From assembly GCA_038373885.1 (NCBI GenBank), contig JAWZYV010012407.1, positions 62,001 to 126,000 on the forward strand: a stretch of DNA of 64,000 nt, read 5' to 3'. The notes under the pieces were generated by a model that was not told the DNA's origin, did no database searches, and was given only the letters and a program-made list of their open reading frames with translations. The first letter of the stretch is position 1; every line of letters begins with the position of its first letter. The DNA is from Cheiracanthium punctorium (Eukaryota; Arthropoda; Arachnida; Araneae; Cheiracanthiidae). Shown piece after piece: positions 54,062-63,692 of the stretch. The position numbers and the translations under genes are program-made.

Positions 54062-54391
54062 CAGCGTTTCTCAACCTGTGGGGTGCGACCCCCAAGGGGG
54101 GCGCGGAGAGTTGGGGGGGGCGAGAAAAACCAAAGAGCAAGTAGTGATGCATGTTTTTAAAAAAATAATCTTATTTATTCTCATATTTACTCAAAAATAT
54201 ACATATTTCCGCTTAAAATGTTCATTCAAACTTGACTGATAATTTTATTTTGTAGAAAATTCGACTCCATGTTCATTGTTAAAGATTAAAAAACTGAATG
54301 TTACTGAAAAATGCGAGGGGGGGGGGGGGAGGTGCTACCGTAAGTTAGCCTTTGTTGGGAGGCGCGACGTTAAAAAGGTTGAGAACCGCTG
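54062..54391. mobile_element. hAT MITE with SPIN/Buster-like ends, copy 2 (330 bp)
   Basis: CAGCGTTTCTCAACCTGTGG then GGTGCGACCCCC, and the inverted GGTTGAGAACCGCTG. Perfect 8-bp duplications CTTTATAA (54054-54061, 54392-54399). The GTGGGGTGCGACCCC subterminus is especially close to the SPIN pattern as I remember it. No transposase frame. Confidence 0.85.
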
Positions 54392-54399
54392 CTTTATAA

Positions 54400-55026
54400 C
54401 ATTTATTATTATTACTATTATTTTGAAATAGACGTTTTGAACAATGACTGCCCACAAAGCGTACACTGGAATTCTTTTGGGTGCTCCTGTTAAATAAATG
54501 CTACATACACCATTTTTTAGAGGATACATGGTACAGTACATAGAAATGACATAAATTTCCTAAAAATCGGCGCACATTTACGCAATTAGAGTACGGACGG
54601 GGACAAGTGGATAGGAGTCACTTAAAAAAAAAAAAAAAAAATACAATTTCCAAATTTACAAGTGCTAAGAAAATTTGTTTTCTTGGATCTTTTAATTATT
54701 ATTTGCTAGAAAAATATTTTACTTGACAAAATTTAACAAAACTTGCACAATTTTTACTTTGTGAATGACACCATTAATGTTTTAATTTTAAAAAAGATGA
54801 CAATTCACTCTGTCACCAAATATTAAACTAGTATTAAATTCTCAAAAAGAAAATAAAAGAAGCCAAAATAAACAATTTCGTTTTTCCATTTATAATTTGT
54901 CATGTAAAAAATACCATAAATATCCTATAGATCCTAACGATACACTGATACAATTTCAAAAAATGTATAAATATATATAAAATTTAAGAGGAACACTTTT
55001 CAGATGATCAGTTTATTATCCTCAAT
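54400..55026. other. Non-coding; third copy of the GGTACATGGTAC repeat
   Basis: 54476-54620 matches the dispersed repeat at 45590 and 48050 (TGCTCCTGTTAAATAAATGC, TACATGGTACAGTACATAG). The remainder is AT-rich with an A run at 54625-54641. No gene. Confidence 0.5.
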
Positions 55027-55193
55027 CATAGGCGTAACTTACTAAGGGCAAGAGTCCCCCCTAAAATTCAAGAAAATTCAGATATCACTTATTTGAAAAT
55101 AGTATTTTCTGGAGGGGGGGGCAAAAAAATAACATTTTGCCCCCCGAATGTTACATCTGCCCCCTTAGTATTGCATGCCAATTTACTCCTATG
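55027..55193. mobile_element. Short MITE with CATAGGCGTAACTT ends (167 bp)
   Basis: CATAGGCGTAACTTACTAAG and the inverted AATTTACTCCTATG resemble the ends of the element at 48420-49288. GGGGGGGGCAAAA and CCCCCCGAATG blocks lie in the middle. Flanking duplication imperfect. Confidence 0.55.
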
Positions 55194-55381
55194 CCTTCAC
55201 TGGCAAAGGCTACAAAGGACTAGAAAATATCTCTGCCTGGCCTTTTATTTTTTTTTTATAAGCTGATAAATAACGTTTCGGGTCAAACTGACCCGAACAA
55301 AACAGTTGGGTAAGCCTGTAACATGAGCAGGTGAAACAATTAAAACTTTGTAAAATACAAAAGCAGAAGGTACGTATTGTT

Positions 55382-55427
55382 CAGGACGTACGTTTCGGGT
55401 GAAAAAAAGTTCACTCTTCATCAGCTG
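55382..55427 (-). ncRNA. Hammerhead-ribozyme-like motif
   Basis: On the minus strand: CAG, CTGATGA (55424-55418), an imperfect stem II with GTGAA/TTCAC, GAAA (55396-55393), self-complementary CGTACG (stem III), TC, then CTG pairing with the initial CAG as stem I. All core positions of a minimal type I hammerhead are present. The surrounding text (TTAAAACTTTGTAAAATAC) belongs to a dispersed repeat. Self-cleavage is untested. Confidence 0.5.
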
Positions 55428-55477
55428 CATGAAAGTTCTACCAACTGCAAGAGCAGAAAAATGAGAACAGGAAAAAG

Positions 55478-55648
55478 CAAGGGCGGATCCAAAAGCTTTT
55501 TTCGGAGGGGGCGTAAATCGTGAATACTCATTTTATCTAGTGTAAAGCCCACTTAATATTTGGTTAAAGCCCCATTCATCTTGTGTAACTATATTTTTCT
55601 TGGGGGGTTGTGCTTGCCCCCTGCGACCTCAACCTATATCCGCCTTTG
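55478..55648. mobile_element. hAT MITE with CAAGGGCGGATCC ends (171 bp)
   Basis: CAAGGGCGGATCCAAAAGC and the inverted ATATCCGCCTTTG. Flanks GGAAAAAG / GGAAAAAA are an 8-bp duplication with one change. Related end fragments lie at 43838-43884 and 47909-47957. Confidence 0.7.
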
Positions 55649-55957
55649 GGAAAAAAAGTGAACAGATGAAAGAGTACGTTGCTAGGGTCCCAAGGTTGAA
55701 CACTGGATTAGTAGTGGGTTCAAGCAGGGCCCGACCTAGAAAATTCTTGACTATAGGCACAACTGGCGATGGAGGGCCCCCTAACACTGAGGTAGGTAGC
55801 ATGAAATTTCCAAAGGCACTTTTATTTTTTAAAGCACTAGTGTGCTATTTCGTTCACTCCTGTTTTTTCTATCGACATATTTTTGTGGACATATCTTTGT
55901 GGACCGATCTGGGTCGACAAGTTTTCGTTGCAGTAGGGTTACCAGATAGCGCGGAAG

Positions 55958-57158
55958 CAAGGCCGTAGCCAAGGGGGGGGGGGGGTTGGGGGTTCAAACC
56001 CCCCCCCCCCGAAATTTTCAGTCACATAACTTACTGTTCGTAGAAAAATTATCCCTTGTTTCGCCAACTACAATTATTGCACTTCAGTTCATTCAAACCG
56101 CATGTAATTTTTTACTTGTGTTTCTTTGAGGATCGCAAAGTGATAAATTTCACTTAAATATGCTACTCTTTTCTCTGTACGTTATATGCATACCTGTCTT
56201 CTGAGTATGGCCAAAAGGAAATGCAATTTCCGTGGCACTTGCAAGCAGAATTTCTCATTCTCATCCAATAATTCTTTAAATAAACAGTGTTTAATGTATC
56301 ATAGTAGGAATTTGTGAAGGTGGGAGCAAAAATAGTGCCCTAAGTACACTATGTACGGCTGCTTTATTTACACAATTTTACACAGTATTTACATTTCCCA
56401 TAATTAGAATGCAGTATGATCAGAGCAAAAGCTCACATTCGTCTCAATGCTTCTCCACATTGGTTCTCCCTCTTCTTCTTTCACCCCCCCCCCACCCTTA
56501 CACGTAGAGAGAGACAAAAAAGAAATATCGTAAATAAAAAAAATTCTCTTTCCACAAAAAATAGTGAGTCATCTCTCTATTCCATCGGAGATCGAAACAC
56601 GAAACAGTTTCACAGTATCGTGTTTATGACCTCTATAAATAAAATGTCAGAGTGATAAGTTTGTGACTTTTGGAGTTTGGGACATGTAAGCTCCAGTCTC
56701 GACCCATGTGGACCGGGAGGGAGATCCTACGTTGCATTATTCACGTAACCAGTCCGCTACTCCTTAGAATAAAAAGAGAGTGGCACTGCGGACAGCAGGA
56801 GTAAAAAAAAAAAAAAAAAAAAATCCGCTGCCTGGCTAGTGTCGCCCCTCTCGAGTCAGCGCCCTAGGCAGTCGCCTAGTTTTCCCTATATGGTCCAGCC
56901 GGCCCTGCTCTGTCACACAGTGCTTGTCATTCTTTAAAGGCTGCACTGACACAGAGGTTCGCTACGCCCGATAGGATATTGCTTACATAGCACTGTTTCA
57001 ATTTGGATGCATTATTTTCGCGTTTTAAATAAAAATGAAAAAACACAAAGCTGGAGATCATACTTTGTTTAATTTTAATTTCAGTGTGCTGAAAATGTAC
57101 CATATTAAAACATAAAACTTGAAACCCCCCCCGAAAAATTTTCCTGGCTACGGCCTTG
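55958..57158. mobile_element. hAT element with CAAGGCCGTAGCCA ends (1201 bp)
   Basis: CAAGGCCGTAGCCAAGGGGG and the inverted CTGGCTACGGCCTTG. Perfect 8-bp duplications CGCGGAAG (55950-55957, 57159-57166). Long G/C runs lie just inside the left end. A minus-strand tRNA-like SINE head (56685-56766) sits in the interior. No transposase frame recognised. Confidence 0.88.
56685..56766 (-). repeat. tRNA-derived SINE head inside hAT
   Basis: The minus strand reads an A-box-like TAGCGGACTGGTTA and a B-box-like GGGTCGAGACTGG about 40 bases later. Stems do not form a proper tRNA. The body extends to lower coordinates, boundary unclear. Confidence 0.5.
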
Positions 57159-57414
57159 CGCGGAAGTGTGGGGAGAGTAAAACGGTGAAAGTCCCCCAAG
57201 GTTTCCAATTTCTGATGATTGGCCTCCAAGTTTGGCGCTAAAAAATAAGCCCCCCAAAGCTGAATCTAGCTAGCCAATATCTTCCATACAAATTTGGCGA
57301 GAAACTGCCAAACGCTGCAGTTTATTACAAAGCAGAAGTAAATAGTCAGAATATGCTCGACGGAAAACGATATCGTAAACACTTTGCAACTTCACTGGCA
57401 AAAAGAGTGTTTAA

Positions 57415-57915
57415 CCCTTTGAGGCGCAACCCTTTCCCAATGCTGAAAAAAGGGCAGCCGTTGCCATCGCTCGACTTAACGACCAGCAAGAGGGCGGACG
57501 ATCGAAACGTTCATCGCGTGCCACCGATCTAGAGACCCTTTTTTAACGCAGCTGGCTGTGCCCTGCGTCAAAAAAGGGTCTCTAGATCTGTGGCACGCGA
57601 TGAACGTTTGGATCGTCCGCCCTCTTGCTGGTCGTTAAATCGAGCGATGGCCACGGCTGCCCTGTTTTCAGCATTGGGTAATCTAATCTATCCATCTGTT
57701 CTCGCATTCTTCCATTTTTCAGCCGATGTCAGTGCTGTTAAAAATAATCGTGACCCTTTTTTGACGGGAAATGACGTGCTCAAAAGTAAAGGATACTCGT
57801 GGAGCTCTGCCACCCGCCACTATTTTGATAGAAATCAAATCTGTTCTTCGTGACTGGCGACAGTCAAAACGTCAGAGTTTGGTGTTCCCAGAGCGGGAAC
57901 ACTGCGCATTAAAGG
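57415..57915. mobile_element. piggyBac-type MITE A, complete reference copy (501 bp)
   Basis: TTAA (57411-57414) then CCCTTTGAGGCGCAACCC; the other end is GTTCCCAGAGCGGGAACACT, GCGCATTAAAGGG, then TTAA. The first 260 bp is a large hairpin around CAGCTGGCTGTGCCCTGCGT; the rest is single-copy. It matches 11644-12159 in full, inverted. 57167-57410 before it is unremarkable apart from CCAAATTTGGCGAGAAACT at 57288, as in the 52-kb repeat. Confidence 0.85.
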
Positions 57916-57919
57916 GTTA

Positions 57920-58814
57920 AAAGAAAAAGGAGAAAGACGCGCATTCAATAGAAACCTCTCGTCGCGAAAATCGCTAATTATCGATGCAAATTGCAATCGA
58001 TAACAATCAAAACCCAGCGAATCGGAACACCTTATCGATAAATCAAAAGTCGAGAAGGCAAAGATAGCTTCAACACACACAGACGAATTAAACAGCAAGG
58101 ACAAAAAGTCCCCCCTCTTCATTGACGAAAACATACACACGTGCTTCGGCGTGAGTAGAAACCGTAAACGGGCGAGGGGACTCGATGTTTGGGCAATTGC
58201 TCAAACTAGCTTGCTTTGAAAAGACGTTTTTTTTTCTTCTCATAATCGTGTTTGCTATCGGCTGGAAAATCGTTCGAAAGAAGAAAAGCTGATACCTAAA
58301 TGCGGACTTTTCGTATTATAAACACACCATGACTTGATAAGATGAAAAAAAAAAAAAAAATCTTTCTCCATCTTGCAGATTCCTTTCTCTCAATGAGAAG
58401 CTTTTTGGGTCGTTGTGGAAACAGTGGTTAATGGTTTTTTTAAGAACAAATGGGATTTGTTTTGTTCTTGTGTTTTAGATAATTTTTTATTTTTCTCTGA
58501 AGGATGTAAACAGAAAAGAAGGCTGTGCATCGAACTTGCTGAAAAGGATTAGGTAAGATAGTTTGGAGTTTTTTTTAATAATTTGTTTGATTGTCATATT
58601 CATGTAACAAAAGGGAAAAAAATGAAAATAAGAAAAGAGGAACAGGAAATTATCATTAAGGCAATAGTGTGGAAAACAAAATTATAATTTTTGATGAGCC
58701 TAAAATTTTTTTATAACCGTAAAATAACTTTTTAATACTGCGCCGTATTGAGCGCTATCTAAGCTTTTTAGATAGCGCACCTCTAAGACAAAAGCAATTT
58801 AAGTAACCCCGAGT
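57920..58814. other. Mostly unique stretch with a tentative 35-codon membrane peptide
   Basis: 58185-58292 (plus) encodes MFGQLLKLACFEK, a hydrophobic FFFLLIIVFAIGW segment and KIVRKKKS before a stop. It could be a single-pass micropeptide but T-rich DNA makes chance plausible. The rest of the stretch shows no recognised repeat. Confidence 0.25.
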
Positions 58815-58823
58815 ATTTCATTA

Positions 58824-58995
58824 CAGGCGCGTAGCCAGGAAAATTTTTCGGGGGGGGGGGATATGCGCCAGGAAAATATTTCGGGGGGGGGGGATATGAA
58901 CTTACATGTGTATAAATAGACGGAATTTTATCACTAATCCAAACATTTCGGGGGGGGGATATATCCCGATATCCTCCCCCTGGCTACGCCCCTGA
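58824..58995. mobile_element. hAT MITE of the GCGTAGCCAGG family (172 bp)
   Basis: CAGGCGCGTAGCCAGG and the inverted CCTGGCTACGCCCCTG. ATTTCATTA is found on both sides (58815-58823, 58996-59004), with one extra base at the right junction. Interior G runs and a tandem GGAAAATTTTTCGGGG / GGAAAATATTTCGGGG pair. Confidence 0.72.
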
Positions 58996-59116
58996 ATTTC
59001 ATTATAAGTAAAAGTAATAATTAAAAGGGTGTAGATGCAAAAGACGCGTTCTCCACTTTTACAAAACACATTTTTCATAACGAAATAACACTCAAAAAAG
59101 AAACTGGTGTTTAAAA

Positions 59117-59201
59117 GATGAAATAATTAAAACTTTGCAAAATAACACACATAAGTACTCTTTGTGTGTGTTATTTCAGAAAGTTCTAATTATTTCATCA
59201 C
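59117..59201. repeat. Inverted repeat with TTATTTTGCAAAGTTTTAATT arms
   Basis: 59117-59155 and 59166-59201 are imperfect inverted copies (~36 bp) around TAAGTACTCTT. The left arm text also occurs at 19514-19545 and near 55340. Confidence 0.7.
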
Positions 59202-59304
59202 CTTCTCCATACTTATATGTAAGTTCTAGTTTTACCAGAATGCAGGGCCTTATTATCGCATGGGCGATAAAACGTTCTTGACTTGCTAAAACTTGCTGAC
59301 TTGC

Positions 59305-59487
59305 TAAAACTTTTTTGACGCAGCTGGCTGTGCCGGCACAGCCAGCTGTCGTCAAAAAAAGGGTGTCTAGATCTGTGGCACGCGATGAACGTTTCCATCG
59401 TCCGCCCTCTTGCTGGTCGTTCAGTCGAGCGATGGCAACGGCTGCCCTTTTTTCAGCATTGGGAAAGGGTTGCGCCTCAAAAGGTTA
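59305..59487 (-). mobile_element. piggyBac-type MITE A, inverted half copy
   Basis: Begins at the TTTTGACGCAGCTGGCTGTG core and ends GCGCCTCAAAAGG then TTAA. Its flank (59488-59530, TCCTGTGATAGTTTTATTTT) is the inverse of 53805-53854, the flank of the other half copy. Confidence 0.75.
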
Positions 59488-59972
59488 ATCCTGTGATAGT
59501 TTTATTTTTGAAAAACATAATTTAATTCAAATTTTTCCCATCATCATTACTTGCAGCAAAATGCACGGCACCATCTTGAACTCAAACGTGAACACATCAA
59601 ACCACGTTTCGTTGATACACCTCGCAACATCGTTGGTGTTATTGGCCAGATTTCTTCAGTTATGATTTGTTTTTGATTCATCCATATACTTGCAGGAAAA
59701 TCCTATCTGCGAGCGGACATTTTCACCATTTTCTGTAAGGAATGATAATCTAAGAAAATTCGAATTCTGTATTTAAAAAATTTATTGTAAATTATCTCAG
59801 GATTGAGTAACATCTTTCGTCTCCATTCCTGTTTCACCCCACCAATAAAGTTGTAAAAGTCCAACAAAGCTGGAAACTGTCTCTTAGTTCTGATCCGCAA
59901 ACCGTTGACATTTGGATGGTTTCCAAGGACGCTAGGTCGATGGAACTTTTCGAGATGTGTCAAGAAAATAAC

Positions 59973-60253
59973 ATCCCAATTGTGCCCCGATATTTTTGCG
60001 ACTCTCTTCGACTTTTGCTAATACCGGCAATAATTAGATACATTTCTGATGTCAACTTCTTGAACAAGGGATGATTTCTTTAAAATCATTACGCATGAAA
60101 ATTGAAATTGTCAACATATTCTACTGGGTCAAGTTGAAATATTTTGTCGCGTTGAGGTTCAGTGCTCGTGAATAAAGCCTAGGAAAGTTAAATAACGTTT
60201 TCGACTGATAGCGAAAATGCCGTTCCAAGAAAGGGACACTAGCCATAAATGGG
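59973..60253. mobile_element. piggyBac-type MITE B, copy 2
   Basis: CCCAATTGTGCCCCGATATT to GCCATAAATGGG then TTAT. Over 280 bp it tracks 30056-30332, including TGTCAACTTCTTGAACAAGG. Left TTAA decayed. Confidence 0.7.
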
Positions 60254-61720
60254 TTATAAAAGAAATGAATCGAAACCCGCTAAAAATGAAACTTTACAAA
60301 AGCAGTCTCAGGAGTCTTAGAAGTTTCAGCTTTAAAAATGAAAAATAATGTCGAATGAAAGCATAAATAGCCGTTTGGAGATTTTTTTTTTTTCCCCCGC
60401 AGTTGAGGGGGAGTGTGAACCTTTTGTGCCATCAGAACGATCGTCTTGCGATGTATATTTTACTTGGTTTATCAGAAAATAATGTCCTTATTTTACATAA
60501 AATTCAAACAAATAAATTTTCAACGAGTATTGCATTACAGACAAGCTATGCCTAAGCGTAGAACAAGGGCCCGATTATGACCAACAGGGGACCCGAGCAT
60601 TGATGATTTTGGCCGCCCCATCCACGGAATTTGTTTTATTTTTCATAAAATTTTGATTTAAAAGAAGACTATTTCAGAACAATATTTGACATTGGGGCCC
60701 CTTTCGAGCCGGGGTCCCTGGGCAAAGTCCCGATTTGCCCATGCGATAATAAGGCTCTGCGTAGAACTCATATGTGTTTATTTTCAAAGCGAGAATTTTA
60801 TAGATATTTCTTTGCTTTTAAGAAGAATGACCCCTTTCTCTTATTTTACATTTTTTTTTTTTTTTTTTTTCCCACGCTTACCCTCCTTCGTGGATTCTAT
60901 TCGAAATGTTCGAAATCGATTTTTAGGCATTCGTTGGTGTTACATTTCACAGCAAGAATTTTATGGCTATCTCTTTTCGTCTTTGAGATCACGCGGAATA
61001 TGTGAAAATAATGTTTTGGCCCCTCCTATCCCCCATATATTACGAATTTTGGAAAATGCTCTCTAATCTTGCGTCTACGTTAAAAAACTCACATGCGTGC
61101 TAAATTTCGTATTATTAGTTTCAGTAGTTTCGGCTAGTCAAAATGGTGACTTTCGAAAAAATGACAATACTCTGCTGTACACCAAAGACTTTCCTTTTAA
61201 ATTTCACTTAAAACGCTTGGTTTGAAGATCGTAAAAGAAAAAAAAATTACATATATGGTTAACACAACACACACAAAAAAAAAAGTTGAAGAAGACGGCA
61301 AGCAATTATATAGGGACTAGAAGAATGTTGAAAACTTGTTTTTAGGTGTTAGTAGTATTTTTAGACCCCCGCCAGTTCTATCTTTTTCTTCTTCTTTTTT
61401 TTTTTCCTTCCTACCCTTCGAGGGGTCATGGAGAAACATGCACCTCGATGCGTTCTTTAAGAATATAAATTCTGCATGTTTGGATTATGAAAGGAGGATG
61501 TGGATTAAATCCAAGAACTGTAATTATTATTTGCCTTGAATCGACAGACAGAAAGTTCTTGAAGGTAATATTTTTGCAAATTTTCACGATGAATTATATT
61601 GATTACACTTTCTTTTTAGAATAGCTAATTGTTTACGACCATAGAAATATTTTCATTAAACATCTTCATTAAAGAAAATTATGTTTTTGATTTGCTTTTC
61701 AAAACTTAGAACATTTAAAT
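60254..61720. other. Non-coding; short mariner-related string
   Basis: 60493-60526 repeats the ACATAAAATTCAAACAAATA text of the mariner end at 18505. T/C tracts at 60382, 60849 and 61390. Open frames of 60-126 codons are low-complexity and unrecognised. Confidence 0.3.
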
Positions 61721-61901
61721 CAAGGACGTACCTAGGGGGGGTCCGGACCGGCCCTCCCGAATTTTCAACTTTTGTTAGCAAAATAAGTAATGATGTCTGA
61801 TGATGAAGGCTTTTTGTGGAAAATTCTCCCTTCTTCACCGTTTGGATCCCCCTCCGAAATTTTCGGACCCTCCCCAAAATTGTTTCCTGGGTACGTCCTT
61901 G
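61721..61901. mobile_element. hAT MITE with CAAGGACGTACC ends (181 bp)
   Basis: CAAGGACGTACCTAGGGG and the inverted CCTGGGTACGTCCTTG. Flanks ATTTAAAT / ATTTAGAT are an 8-bp duplication with one change. GGTCCGGACC and GGACCCTCCCC blocks inside. Confidence 0.75.
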
Positions 61902-62072
61902 ATTTAGATAATTGTGTTCTTCAGATTAATTTTTATGGCCTTCTTTTGTTCAACAGTCTTCTACAATTCATGGAGGTTTATAGCTTTCGAGCACTGCAAA
62001 TATTGAGTAATTATATTGAGTCATATGTGCAAATATGTAAAGATTTTAGTCCCCTCTCCTAAGGAAAAATTT

Positions 62073-62108
62073 CCATTGCAAAGTAGATGAAAATCTACTT
62101 TGCGATGG
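62073..62108. other. 16-bp stem hairpin
   Basis: CCATTGCAAAGTAGAT, loop GAAA, then ATCTACTTTGCGATGG: one mismatch in the stem. Confidence 0.85.
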
Positions 62109-62164
62109 ACACTACTTTTGAAATGGGGGGGAGGGGGCGAGGCAAACCGGGCACGCGCCCCAAG

Positions 62165-62541
62165 TAGAGATGAGACGGGCTCGGGCTCTGTAATTCACGA
62201 TTGTGTTCGGGCTCGGGCTCGTGGTAAATTTCTCCTTTATTGAACATACTTCTTGTAAATAGATCTTAAAAAAGTGATTAATTGAAGAAAGAAACTAATT
62301 ATTATTATCTGATAAACCTGAATAAAAAGAATTAGAAAGTGCATCAAGAGTTTGCTATCATACTTGTCTTTAATTTGCACTAACGGCAAAATTTATGATA
62401 TTCTGTCAATGAAGTAACTGACTTTTATTTATCTGTTATCTAAAATTTCGGGTTCGGGCTCTGGCTGAAATGACATCGCTCGGGCTCGGATTAAGGGTCC
62501 TCGGGCTCGGGCTTTAAAAAATGAGCCCGAACTGATCTCTA
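62165..62541. mobile_element. hAT element with GGGCTCGGGCTCG repeats, short copy (377 bp)
   Basis: TAGAGATGAGACGGGCTC and the inverted GAGCCCGAACTGATCTCTA. Perfect 8-bp duplications GCCCCAAG (62157-62164, 62542-62549). It serves as the short reference for the 998-bp copy at 31273. Confidence 0.88.
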
Positions 62542-62645
62542 GCCCCAAGTGCCGTGATGAAGAGGAGTTCCAAAATCAGTTATTGCTGCATAGAAGGGGC
62601 ACATAAAATCAAGGTTTTGCCCCGGGTGACGTAAACTCTTGCTGA

Positions 62646-63684
62646 CAGGGTTGGACGGTATTTACCGTCTAATGGTATTTACCGGTTTTTACTACGGTTT
62701 TTACCGTCTTTGGAAAAACATGTTTTTACCAGGGTTTTTACAACCTTTGAGAAAAACTTAATAATTTGACTATTTTTTGTCACTTTTTTGAATATTTATC
62801 TCTCCATCAATGGCTGAGAGGTTCTGCTATCGAAACTGGATGGTGGGAGGTGCCAGGTTCATACCCTGGTCGTGCCTGTTGATCTAGCTGTTCGAAGTTT
62901 TCCGTGGATTTTTTTTTCAGAAATCGCACATAAATACTGGCTAGGATCCCTTAGGAATAGGAAGGTATTCCCCAATAGGACTAGAATTCTAGTGCAGTCA
63001 ATCGGCCTTAATCCACAAGCAACCAATGAAGATTTATCTGCTATTTTTTCATTTTCTCTGGGATAAAAGTTCAGGACATTTAATATCTCTATTTCCATTT
63101 CTATATAACAATATGCACCTAAGTCAGTGTCTGATTTGGTAAATAAAAGAATGCTATACGAAAATAGTTCATTTTAAGGAATATAATAAACACAGAAAAC
63201 TTTGATCCATGTTTTCATCTTACAAGAAATTCAAATTTATAGATAATGTACATTTATCATTATTAAACTTAATAAAACTATTATTATGAGAAGGCACATT
63301 ACAATATTTATTACAATTATGTAATGCAGGCTAGTTTAATAATTTTTACTTAAAGGAAAATTGCAAATATACTTTTACTACACTTAACTTATCTTAATCA
63401 TTTTAATGAAAACTAAATGCTTACAAATATTATTTGTTACAGAATGTAGTTTGCACAATCACATAATGTAGTTTGCATCATCATGATGTCCTGATGATGA
63501 TAGATCCACATCAATTACATGAGAATACAGTTTTATAAATAGCATTAATATACAATTTATGACTCGGGGAGTTTATTGTATCACTAGGTTTTTACCCCTT
63601 TTTCCCCAAGTTTTTACCGGTAAAAACTTAGTTTTTACCATGCCCTGGTAAAAACCAGTTTTTACCGGTAAAAAGCCAACCCTG
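62646..63684. mobile_element. hAT element with CAGGGTTGG ends and TTTACCGG repeats (1039 bp)
   Basis: CAGGGTTGGACGGTATTTAC and the inverted AAAAAGCCAACCCTG. Perfect 8-bp duplications CTTGCTGA (62638-62645, 63685-63692). GTTTTTACCGG / CCGGTAAAAAC words cluster at both ends. A tRNA-derived SINE is nested at about 62800. No transposase frame. Confidence 0.88.
62800..63085 (+). mobile_element. tRNA-derived SINE nested in hAT
   Basis: A box (TGGCTGAGAGGTTCTG, 62811) and B box (AGGTTCATACCCT, about 62857) form the head. The body runs through TTCCCCAATAGGACTAGAAT to about 63085. Target duplication not resolved. Confidence 0.65.
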
Positions 63685-63692
63685 CTTGCTGA

